A stretch of 64,000 nt of DNA from Chryseobacterium sp. G0162. GTDB taxonomy: Bacteria; Bacteroidota; Bacteroidia; Flavobacteriales; Weeksellaceae. The notes under the pieces are model-generated. The model had not been told where the DNA came from, made no database searches, and was given only the letters and a program-made list of their open reading frames with translations. Location: positions 4,884,001 through 4,948,000 of the forward strand of contig NZ_CP033922.1 of NCBI RefSeq assembly GCF_003815715.1, in the 5' to 3' direction. Each line of letters opens with the position of its first letter. Position 1 is the first letter of the stretch. Of the stretch, positions 25,602 through 32,852 are shown in pieces. The position numbers were made by a program, and so were the translations under genes.

Positions 25602-26867
25602 TTAATTAAATCTTTCAGGGTTGAATATCTTTATCTCAACCGTTGGCTTTTGGTCATTGGCAAGTTCTGAAACTGTTTTTCCAAAAATGGGTCCTAAGCT
25701 TAGTCCCATCATACCGCCGCCGCCTGCGATGATCAAGTTCTTTAATTGGGAAGATTGTCCCAGATATGGAAGTCCATCCGGAGCACAAGGTCTGTAACCA
25801 AACCAGATTTCCGATTCTTTGGGTAATTTAACCTTAAAATCTGGCAAATATTTGGGAATAGATTGTACAATTCCCTCTACCCTCTTCATATTAATTTTAT
25901 TCTGATGGGAAGCCAGCTCCATGGTTCCCCCAAAACGGATTTGTCCATTCATAGGGGTTACCGCTACTCTTGCTTCCAATAATAAAGCGGCATGCTCCAA
26001 TTTATGGATTGGGTTCTCTGGAGTATGCATAAAAGAATAACCTTTCCCTGGCATCAATTGAATTTTAATCCCTGCTTTTTGCGCAAGTTCCGGCAAAAAT
26101 GAACCTCCGGTCATTACAAAACGGTCTGCTGAAAACTTTTTACCATTCGCTATGATTGCATTTATGGTGTTTCCTGTAATTTCATATCCTGTTACTTTAT
26201 GCTGTGTATGAAAAATGACCCCATTGTTTTTAAGATAAGAGATCATTTGCTTCATCAGCTTTACCGGATTCATATGGCCATCACATTTGTAATTGACTCC
26301 CCCAATGACATCCAGTTGAGCATTGGGCTCCAGTTCCTGAATTCCATTTTTATCCAGAATATCAACTGTTAATCCTAAACTGATAGCTTTATGAGCCAGT
26401 TCTGTTTCCTCTTCTGCTACTTTTTCCGTTTTATAGAGCATCAGAATTCCGTTTTGATTCAGTTCAAAATCGAATTCAGGTTTTTGGGTAATTTCATTGT
26501 AAAGACTGCTGCTTGCCAGATTAAGATCCCTGATGGCTGTTGCTGAATAGTCTACATGGTTCTGATTGGAATGTTTCAGAAATTTTAATCCCCATGATAA
26601 CAATTGTGTACTGAGCGAGGGTTTCACATAAAACGGACTTTTACTATCAAACATCCATCGAATGCCCTGTGCCAAAACTCCGGGAGCTGCCAATGGAGTA
26701 AAATGGCTGGGTACAATCATTCCTGCATTGCCGTAAGAACAATTGTTGGTAAGATCATTCTGTTCAAGGATTTCTACCTGCCAGCCTTTTTGTAAAAGAT
26801 AATATGCTGAACTGAGTCCTGCTATTCCTGCACCGATAATAAGTGCTTTACCTTTATTTTGTGTCAT
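25602..26867 (-). CDS. FAD-dependent D-amino-acid (D-hydroxyproline) dehydrogenase
   Basis: Glycine/D-amino-acid oxidase family flavoprotein, here expected to oxidise cis-4-hydroxy-D-proline to pyrroline-4-hydroxy-2-carboxylate. The 421-aa protein opens with the dinucleotide fold ALIIGAGIAGLSSAYYLLQK. Near the end it has FGYRPCAPDGLPYLGQSS and LIIAGGGGMMGLSLGPIFG, the DadA-type FAD C-terminal signature. The frame is open to 26906, but that would overlap the upstream epimerase gene; the ATG at 26867 (MTQNKGKALIIGAGIAG) lies 14 bp after the epimerase stop and is the better start. It is the last gene of the hydroxyproline operon. Substrate is inferred from its neighbours. Confidence 0.87.
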   Translation of the reverse strand: MTQNKGKALIIGAGIAGLSSAYYLLQKGWQVEILEQNDLTNNCSYGNAGMIVPSHFTPLAAPGVLAQGIRWMFDSKSPFYVKPSLSTQLLSWGLKFLKHSNQNHVDYSATAIRDLNLASSSLYNEITQKPEFDFELNQNGILMLYKTEKVAEEETELAHKAISLGLTVDILDKNGIQELEPNAQLDVIGGVNYKCDGHMNPVKLMKQMISYLKNNGVIFHTQHKVTGYEITGNTINAIIANGKKFSADRFVMTGGSFLPELAQKAGIKIQLMPGKGYSFMHTPENPIHKLEHAALLLEARVAVTPMNGQIRFGGTMELASHQNKINMKRVEGIVQSIPKYLPDFKVKLPKESEIWFGYRPCAPDGLPYLGQSSQLKNLIIAGGGGMMGLSLGPIFGKTVSELANDQKPTVEIKIFNPERFN

Positions 26868-26881
26868 ACTTTTTACAAACT

Positions 26882-27880
26882 TTACATTACCTGAAAGCCC
26901 TGCCAATAAGGATCTTCATCATCAATAATAATCTGGTTATAGCCGGTAATTCTTGCCCAGCCTTCTACTGAAGGGACAATAGCCGGTTTGCCATCAACGG
27001 TAGCGGTGCCTTCAATTCTTCCAATAAATTGGGAACCGATATAGCTTTCATGGATAAACTTTTCCCCTTCTTTTAGCTTATCTTTAGCATACCATTGAGC
27101 CATTCTTGCTGATGTTCCTGTTCCACATGGAGAGCGGTCTAAGGCATTTTCCCCTACTAATACGGCATTTCGCCCACTGGCTTTGGGATCTGTAGGGTTT
27201 CCCGTCCATTGAATATGGCTTAATCCGGAAATGTGTTCATTTTCAGGATGGATAAACTCATATTTTTCATTAAGCAGCCTTCTTATAATTTTTCCATAAT
27301 GGATAAGCTGACTTGCCATAAAATCTGAAATATCTCTGAAATTCTCCTGGGGATCAATAATAGCGTAAAAGTTTCCGCCATAAGCGACATCGGCTTTTAT
27401 GTGACCTAGATCGGGACATTCTACTTCAAGATTTTCAGCATAGAGAAAAGATTTTACATTGGTTAGTTTTACTGATTTTACTTTTTTTCCTTCCTGTATA
27501 TAATCTATAAGAATAAGCCCAGCTGGGGTTTCTAAACGTAATTTTCCCGGAATTTTAGGAACGACTAAACCTTCTTCTATAGCAATGGTAACGGTTCCGA
27601 TGGTTCCATGTCCGCACATCGGTAAGCAGCCACTGGTTTCAATGTATAAAACTCCAATATCATTTTCTTCATCAACGGGAGGATAAAGAATACTTCCACT
27701 CATCATATCATGGCCGCGAGGTTCAAACATTAACCCTTTTCGAATCCAGTCATATTCTTTCATGAAGTGAAGCCTGCGCTCCATCATGGAGTTTCCTTTT
27801 AAAATCGGTCCACCTCCTGCTACTAGACGTACGGGACAGCCACAGGTATGGGAATCTATACAAAAAAATGTTCTGTTCAT
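26882..27880 (-). CDS. 4-hydroxyproline 2-epimerase
   Basis: Proline-racemase superfamily enzyme converting trans-4-hydroxy-L-proline to cis-4-hydroxy-D-proline. The 332-aa protein has both catalytic cysteines, C89 in LPMCGHGTIG and C252 in RSPCGTGTSARMA, which separates it from the Ser/Thr-containing hydroxyproline dehydratases of the family. It also has FCIDSHTCGCPVRLV at the N-terminus. Its start overlaps the stop of the dehydrogenase gene by 4 bp (ATGA type), so it is in a tight operon with the other three pathway genes. Proline racemase is the alternative, but the gene context argues for hydroxyproline. Confidence 0.92.
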   Translation of the reverse strand: MNRTFFCIDSHTCGCPVRLVAGGGPILKGNSMMERRLHFMKEYDWIRKGLMFEPRGHDMMSGSILYPPVDEENDIGVLYIETSGCLPMCGHGTIGTVTIAIEEGLVVPKIPGKLRLETPAGLILIDYIQEGKKVKSVKLTNVKSFLYAENLEVECPDLGHIKADVAYGGNFYAIIDPQENFRDISDFMASQLIHYGKIIRRLLNEKYEFIHPENEHISGLSHIQWTGNPTDPKASGRNAVLVGENALDRSPCGTGTSARMAQWYAKDKLKEGEKFIHESYIGSQFIGRIEGTATVDGKPAIVPSVEGWARITGYNQIIIDDEDPYWQGFQVM

Positions 27881-29361
27881 ACGGTTTCTAATTTTAATGA
27901 TCCTGAGTGAATTTCTCCATCCACCATTCTGCTAATCTGTAATGGATTTTCGTTCTTCAGTTCGTCGGGTAAAAATTCATCCGGCCAATTTTGGAAAGAA
28001 ATGGGGCGAACGAATCGTTTAACGGCATCCGGGCCTACTGAAGTAAAACGGGAATCTGTGGTAGATGGGAATGGCCCTCCGTGCTGCATCGCATAAACAA
28101 CTTCTACTCCAGTCGGCATTCCGTTGAACAGTAGCCTTCCACATTTATCTTTCAAAAGATGAATCAGTTCCGCATTTTCATGGATATCATCTGAAGTAGC
28201 TGCTACAGTAATGGTTAGCTGTCCTTTTAGTTTTTTAGCGATCTGTATAAGCTCTTCTTTGTTTTCACAAGTGACGATGATACCAAATGGGCCGAAAACT
28301 TCTTCATTCAATGCAGGATTATCGAGAAATTTCTGAGCATTGGTTTTAATAATGGCAGCACTTCCTTTTCCTTCTTCTGTTTCTATGGATGTAATGACTT
28401 CAATATCAGGTTGCGCTATTGCATTTCCTTTATGATGTTCAAAGTTTTCATATATTCCTTTATGAAGCATATTGGCAGGTGCAATACCTGTAATTTCATG
28501 TTTAACCGTAGAGACAAACCGGTCCAGAGATTCTCCTTTGACAGCAATAAACACTCCCGGATTGGTGCAGAATTGCCCTACACCTAATGTTAGTGAGCTG
28601 ATATATTCTTTAGCTAATGCTTCTGCTTTATTTTCAATCAAGTTTTTAAATGCAAATACCGGGTTGATACTTCCCATTTCAGCAAATACGGGAATAGGAT
28701 TTTCACGACGATTGGCGATATCAAACAGTGCTTTTCCGCCATTGAATGAACCGGTAAATGCTACTGCCTGAATATTCTGATGCTGTGTTAAATAAGTTCC
28801 GATTTCATAGGAAGTTCCTGTAATATGGCTGAAGATACCTTCAGGCCAACCAAATTCTTTTACAGTATTTACTATTGCATCAGCCATGATTTGAGAGGTC
28901 TTAGGATGTGCCGGATGAGCTTTTACAATCACAGGACATCCTGCTCCTATGGCACTTGCAGTATCACCGCCTGCCGTGGAAAAAGCAAACGGAAAATTGC
29001 TGGCTCCAAAGACCACTACAGGCCCTAATCCTATATTATACTTTCTGAGATCTCCTTTCTGTTTTTCAGCTTGGGCAAGATCAATTCTGGGTTCAGTGTA
29101 TATTCCGGAGGCTACTGCTTTGGCGTAACTTCTCCATTGTCCTACGGTTCTGGCTTTTTCACCCTTAAGTCTTGCCAGAGGTAATGAAGTTTCAGTATGT
29201 GCAGTGGCTAAAAGTTCTTCTCCTAAAGTTTCAATTTGATCGGCAACGGCATTCATAAATGCTGCCCGTTCTTTTATCGTTGTATTCTTCAGGAATTGAT
29301 AAGCTTCAGAAGCCATCTGAATGCTCAGATCAATATTTTCTTTTGATGTTTCTTCAATCAT
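27877..29361 (-). CDS. 2,5-dioxovalerate (alpha-ketoglutaric semialdehyde) dehydrogenase
   Basis: NAD(P)-dependent aldehyde dehydrogenase making 2-oxoglutarate in the last step of hydroxyproline breakdown. The 494-aa protein has the subgroup-typical GASNFPFAFSTAGGDTASAI at about 119 and CPVIVKAHPAHPKTS, the catalytic Glu in FAEMGSINPVF (E228), and the catalytic Cys in GVGQFCTNPGVF (C265). The NAD loop FTGSFNGGKAL is at about 202. It starts 16 bp after the deaminase-like gene and overlaps the epimerase gene by 4 bp. The same enzyme type also serves D-arabinose and glucarate pathways, but the neighbours settle the role. Confidence 0.92.
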   Translation of the reverse strand: MIEETSKENIDLSIQMASEAYQFLKNTTIKERAAFMNAVADQIETLGEELLATAHTETSLPLARLKGEKARTVGQWRSYAKAVASGIYTEPRIDLAQAEKQKGDLRKYNIGLGPVVVFGASNFPFAFSTAGGDTASAIGAGCPVIVKAHPAHPKTSQIMADAIVNTVKEFGWPEGIFSHITGTSYEIGTYLTQHQNIQAVAFTGSFNGGKALFDIANRRENPIPVFAEMGSINPVFAFKNLIENKAEALAKEYISSLTLGVGQFCTNPGVFIAVKGESLDRFVSTVKHEITGIAPANMLHKGIYENFEHHKGNAIAQPDIEVITSIETEEGKGSAAIIKTNAQKFLDNPALNEEVFGPFGIIVTCENKEELIQIAKKLKGQLTITVAATSDDIHENAELIHLLKDKCGRLLFNGMPTGVEVVYAMQHGGPFPSTTDSRFTSVGPDAVKRFVRPISFQNWPDEFLPDELKNENPLQISRMVDGEIHSGSLKLETV

Positions 29362-29377
29362 AGCTTTTGTTTTGGAG

Positions 29378-30283
29378 TTAGTCTAATGTCGGGCGGTTAG
29401 CTCTACCTTCTTCGATGATCTTATTGACTTTTTCAGCTTCTTCACCCTGAAGTTCAAGACGGGGTGCTCTTACGTATGGATTGCTGATTCCTTCGGCAGT
29501 AGCAGCCAGTTTAATATATTGGATCAGCTTAGGATGAATATCCAGTTCTAGCAATGGCATAAACCATCTGTAAATAGCCACTGCTTTATCATATTCTCCT
29601 GCTTTGGCGTAGTTGTACATAGCCATTGTTTCGTTGGGAAAAGCATCTACTAACCCTGCAACAAGTCCGTCAGCACCAAGCATTAATGTTTCAAGGCAAA
29701 TAGTATCTACACCACCAAGAATTTTAATCCTTTTTCCAAAACGATTGATCATTCTGGTTACATTAGCCAGATCTCTGGTAGATTCTTTCACTGCCTGAAT
29801 GGTTGGATATTCAATAAGCTCATCAAACATTTCTAAGGTGACATAAATACCGTAATCAACAGGATTATTATAAATAAGAATAGGAAGATCTGTAGCACTA
29901 GCCACTGCTTTGAAATATTCTACCACTTCACGGCTGTCTGCTTTGTAACGCATTGGAGGGAGAAGCATTAATCCATCCGCTCCCAGTTCTTTTGCTTTTT
30001 GGGCAAAGCCTACTGCATTTTTGGTTGTATTTTCAGAAAGGTTAAGAATAACGGGAATTCTGCCTTGTGTCATTTTTTTAGCATATTGGAGAAGTTCAAA
30101 CTTTTCTTCGGTTTCCAAGACACTGGCTTCTCCTAATGTTCCGGCAAGGATAATTCCATGAACTCCGGCTTTAATCTGGGCTTCTGTATTGACTGCAAAC
30201 ATTTCAAAATCAATCTTTCCTTCTTTTGTAAAAGGAGTTAATACAGCAGGATAAATCCCTTCCCAGTTTAGTTTTGTACTCAT
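29378..30283 (-). CDS. DHDPS-family 1-pyrroline-4-hydroxy-2-carboxylate deaminase
   Basis: Aldolase-fold enzyme expected to deaminate pyrroline-4-hydroxy-2-carboxylate to 2-oxoglutarate semialdehyde. The 301-aa chain has the DapA/NAL layout: GIILAGTLGEASVLETEEK (substrate loop) at about 43, the tyrosine in ILIYNNPVDYG at about 138, and the Schiff-base lysine K166 in AVKESTRD. It is the first gene of the hydroxyproline operon, about 11 nt behind a predicted transcription start. The family also contains dihydrodipicolinate synthases and sugar-acid aldolases; I choose the deaminase because epimerase, D-amino-acid dehydrogenase and dioxovalerate dehydrogenase genes follow. Confidence 0.87.
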   Translation of the reverse strand: MSTKLNWEGIYPAVLTPFTKEGKIDFEMFAVNTEAQIKAGVHGIILAGTLGEASVLETEEKFELLQYAKKMTQGRIPVILNLSENTTKNAVGFAQKAKELGADGLMLLPPMRYKADSREVVEYFKAVASATDLPILIYNNPVDYGIYVTLEMFDELIEYPTIQAVKESTRDLANVTRMINRFGKRIKILGGVDTICLETLMLGADGLVAGLVDAFPNETMAMYNYAKAGEYDKAVAIYRWFMPLLELDIHPKLIQYIKLAATAEGISNPYVRAPRLELQGEEAEKVNKIIEEGRANRPTLD

Positions 30284-30300
30284 ATCAAATAATATTTATT

Positions 30301-30308
30301 CAAAACTA
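30301..30308 (-). promoter_or_regulatory. Promoter -7 element of the hydroxyproline operon
   Basis: On the minus strand TAGTTTTG fits TAnnTTTG. No TTG is found at the -33 position; that region is occupied by the two-armed site at 30328-30367, whose near end is 19 bp away. This is the layout of a promoter that needs an activator. Confidence 0.6.
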
Positions 30309-30327
30309 AGTGAATTTTAAAACGGTA

Positions 30328-30367
30328 AATGTTAATATTTTAATGTATTCTAACCGTATTTTAACAT
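30328..30367 (-). promoter_or_regulatory. Probable AraC-type operator O1 (hydroxyproline operon)
   Basis: Read on the minus strand: ATGTTAAAATA, 15 nt, then AAAATATTAACATT. The AAAATA halves repeat in direct orientation 21 bp apart (two helical turns), and the outer ATGTT/AACAT ends are inverted. The same site, in the opposite genomic orientation, occurs at 31291-31330. It begins 5 bp past the araC stop and ends 19 bp before the promoter -7 element of the operon. Confidence 0.65.
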
Positions 30368-30371
30368 GTGC

Positions 30372-31256
30372 TTATTCGTGGTCTGTAGTAGCCTCTTTAT
30401 AATGCTTCAGATATTCTTTTGGGGAGTACTTCATGATGGATTTAAATACCCGGTTGAAGTTGGTAAGACTGGTGAATCCGCTGTTAAAAGCAACGGAAGA
30501 AATGTTATACATGCTGCTGGAGGTTAATAATCTGCAGGCTCTCTGCACTCGTAATTCATTAAGATATTGAATATAGGTAATTCTGGTACGTTTTTTAAAA
30601 GATCTGCAAAATGCCTGTGGAGTCATACAAGCTTCTTTCGCAATCAGATCAAGGGTGAGTTTATGCTGGGTGAAATTTTTCTTAATATAATTCTGAGCAT
30701 CTATAATTCGCTGGTCATTATCCGAAATATGATTAGGCAGGTTCTTTTCTGAGGATAAAGGAATATGTAAATGCCTGTTCTGCATCAGGTGGTTTAAGAT
30801 CTTTATAAAATCGATGATCTGTTCTATGCCTTGCGTTTTTTGTAAAGCTGCCATGCTTTCACCCACACTCAATTTTAGCTTTGAAGCAATCTGAAATCCT
30901 GTTTTTGAATGTTCAATAAAATTTTTAAGCTCTTCAAATTCAGGAAGATCAAAAAAAGCTGCTATTTTTTTATCAGGATCAAAGAATATAGAAATGGCAT
31001 GAACCTTTTGTTTTTCGTTTTCATTAAAAGCTCCTTTAAAAACATGTGACTGGTTGGCTCCCAGATAGAAAATATCTCCGGATTCAAAGGTAAAAAGGTT
31101 TTGTTCTATCGCCAAAGTACCATGCCCTTTAAGAATCCACATGATTTGAGTTTCCGTGTGTCTATGAAAATAGGGATAGAAATTAGGCATAATATCTTCC
31201 TGAATACGGATGCTTTTATTGGTGTCGGCAGGAACTGAAAACTGGAGGCTCTTCAT
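30372..31256 (-). CDS. AraC-family transcriptional regulator
   Basis: A 294-aa regulator: N-terminal cupin-like sensing domain (about 1-130; FYPYFHRHTETQIMWILKG, FESGDIFYLGANQSHVF) and a C-terminal double helix-turn-helix domain (about 185-285). The latter has LDLIAKEACMTPQAFCRSFK (first helix-turn-helix), ACRLLTSSSMYNISSVAFNS and GFTSLTNFNRVFKSIMKYSP (second, with the family signature). It lies between the hydroxyproline operon and the divergent peptidase genes, with a shared 40-bp site on each side of it, so it most likely senses a proline/hydroxyproline-related ligand and switches on both. The upstream copy is 34 bp before its start, so self-control is also possible. Confidence 0.92.
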   Translation of the reverse strand: MKSLQFSVPADTNKSIRIQEDIMPNFYPYFHRHTETQIMWILKGHGTLAIEQNLFTFESGDIFYLGANQSHVFKGAFNENEKQKVHAISIFFDPDKKIAAFFDLPEFEELKNFIEHSKTGFQIASKLKLSVGESMAALQKTQGIEQIIDFIKILNHLMQNRHLHIPLSSEKNLPNHISDNDQRIIDAQNYIKKNFTQHKLTLDLIAKEACMTPQAFCRSFKKRTRITYIQYLNELRVQRACRLLTSSSMYNISSVAFNSGFTSLTNFNRVFKSIMKYSPKEYLKHYKEATTDHE

Positions 31257-31290
31257 ATAATCAATATTTTAAAGGGATCAATGATTAGGA

Positions 31291-31330
31291 ATGTTAAAAT
31301 ATTGCCGAATGTAAGCAAAATATGAACATT
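31291..31330 (+). promoter_or_regulatory. Probable AraC-type operator O2 (peptidase genes and araC)
   Basis: ATGTTAAAATA, 15 nt, then AAAATATGAACATT: 24 of 25 arm positions equal O1, with identical spacing, while only 3 of the 15 centre bases agree. It points toward pepP in the same way as O1 points toward the hydroxyproline operon. Confidence 0.65.
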
Positions 31331-31349
31331 AAATATCAAATTAAAATCC

Positions 31350-31413
31350 AAACTTTACATACTTATTATTTTAATGAATAAAGGGTTGTAAATAGTACAA
31401 AATCGTAACTTTA
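31350..31413 (+). promoter_or_regulatory. Candidate promoters for the X-Pro peptidase genes
   Basis: AAACTTTA (31350-31357) lies exactly 19 bp after O2, the same distance as the -7 element of the hydroxyproline operon from O1, but matches TAnnTTTG at only part of the positions. A second candidate is TAACTTTA (31406-31413) with TTG at 31386-31388, 17 bp upstream, closer to the gene start. Which is used cannot be told by eye. Confidence 0.4.
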
Positions 31414-31443
31414 ACCTTTTAAAATAAAAACTATTCATAATAT

Positions 31444-32838
31444 ATGTTTTCATCAAAGACTTATCAAGACAGAAGAGCCGTATTACAGAACAATGTGGCG
31501 AGTGGAATTCTATTGTTTCTAGGAAATATAGAAAATCCTGTTAATTTTGAACATAATCCTTATTACTTCCGTCAGGACAGTACTTTTCTGTATTATTTCG
31601 GAATTCAGGAACCAAAGATTGCGGCTATTATTGATATTGATGAAAATAAGACCATTGTTTTTGGAGATGAGTTGAGTATTGATGACATCGTATGGATGGG
31701 CAGACAAGAAACGTTGAAAGAGAAAAGTCAAAAATCGGGGGTGCGGGAAACTTTACCATATGCAGAACTTTCTCAATATCTTTTAAAAGCACAATCATCA
31801 GGCAGAAAAGTACACTACCTTCCACCCTATCAATCTTCCAATAAAATTTTATTGACTGATCTTTTAGGAGTTAAAATAGCAGAATTGCAGCCTTCTGTGG
31901 AGATGATTAAATCTGTTGTAAAACAACGTTCTATAAAAGAAGCTCAGGAAATTGTACAAATAGAAGAAGCTGTAAATGTATCTAATGAAATGCATTTACT
32001 GGCGATGAGAATGGCAAAACCAGGGATTAAAGAATATGAAATAGCCAATGCGATTCAATACCTTGCTGCTAATAAAGAATGCCAGATGTCTTATCCACCG
32101 ATCGTTACTATAAACGGAGGAATATTACATAATCATTACCGTCTTAATACGTTGAAGGAAGGAGACCTTTTCCTTAATGATTCAGGTGCAGAAACGGCAA
32201 TGGGATATGCAGGAGACTTGACCAGAACATTTCCGGTAAGCAAAACCTTTAGCACAAAACAAAAAGAGATCTATGAGATTGTGCTGAATTCATTCAATAA
32301 TGCTCATCATCTTTTGAAGCCTGGAGTTAAATTTAAAGATATTTATCTGAAAGCTTCTGAATATCTGGTAGAAGGACTTGTTGATCTGGGATTGATGAAA
32401 GGAAATCCTGAAGAGGCCGTAAAAAACAATGCTCATACTCTGTTTTTCCAATGTGGACTGGGACATATGATGGGATTGGATGTACATGATATGGAGGATC
32501 TTGGAGAACAGTATATTGGATATACCGAAGAAGAGCCAAAAGACACTAAAACATTTGGACTTAAATCTTTACGTTTAGGAAAAGCTTTAGAATCCGGATA
32601 TGTAGTAACCGTAGAACCTGGTATTTATATGATTCCTGAGCTTATTGATATCTGGCAGGCTGAAAATAAAAATGCAGAATACATTAATTATGATAAAGTA
32701 AATGAATACCGAAACTTCGGCGGAGTACGTGTAGAAGATGATTTCCTGATTACTGATGATGGTTATAAACTTCTAGGAAACGGACTGATTACTACTGTTG
32801 ATGAAATTGAAAACTACAGAGCAGAACATTTAGCTTAA
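31444..32838 (+). CDS. pepP: Xaa-Pro aminopeptidase (M24B)
   Basis: Removes the N-terminal residue from peptides whose second residue is proline. The 464-aa protein has an N-terminal creatinase-like domain (about 1-165) and a C-terminal pita-bread metalloprotease domain with the two-metal ligands in order: LNDSGAETAMGYAGDLTRTF (two Asp), GLGHMMGLDVHD (His), VTVEPGIYMIPE (Glu) and GVRVEDDFLIT (Glu). It starts 187 bp from araC on the other strand and is followed 14 bp later by a DPP-IV gene, so the two peptidases form one transcript. Products are free amino acids, X-Pro dipeptides and Pro/Hyp, which the neighbouring operon could use. Confidence 0.92.
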   Translation: MFSSKTYQDRRAVLQNNVASGILLFLGNIENPVNFEHNPYYFRQDSTFLYYFGIQEPKIAAIIDIDENKTIVFGDELSIDDIVWMGRQETLKEKSQKSGVRETLPYAELSQYLLKAQSSGRKVHYLPPYQSSNKILLTDLLGVKIAELQPSVEMIKSVVKQRSIKEAQEIVQIEEAVNVSNEMHLLAMRMAKPGIKEYEIANAIQYLAANKECQMSYPPIVTINGGILHNHYRLNTLKEGDLFLNDSGAETAMGYAGDLTRTFPVSKTFSTKQKEIYEIVLNSFNNAHHLLKPGVKFKDIYLKASEYLVEGLVDLGLMKGNPEEAVKNNAHTLFFQCGLGHMMGLDVHDMEDLGEQYIGYTEEEPKDTKTFGLKSLRLGKALESGYVVTVEPGIYMIPELIDIWQAENKNAEYINYDKVNEYRNFGGVRVEDDFLITDDGYKLLGNGLITTVDEIENYRAEHLA

Positions 32839-32852
32839 TTCGGATTCAATAT

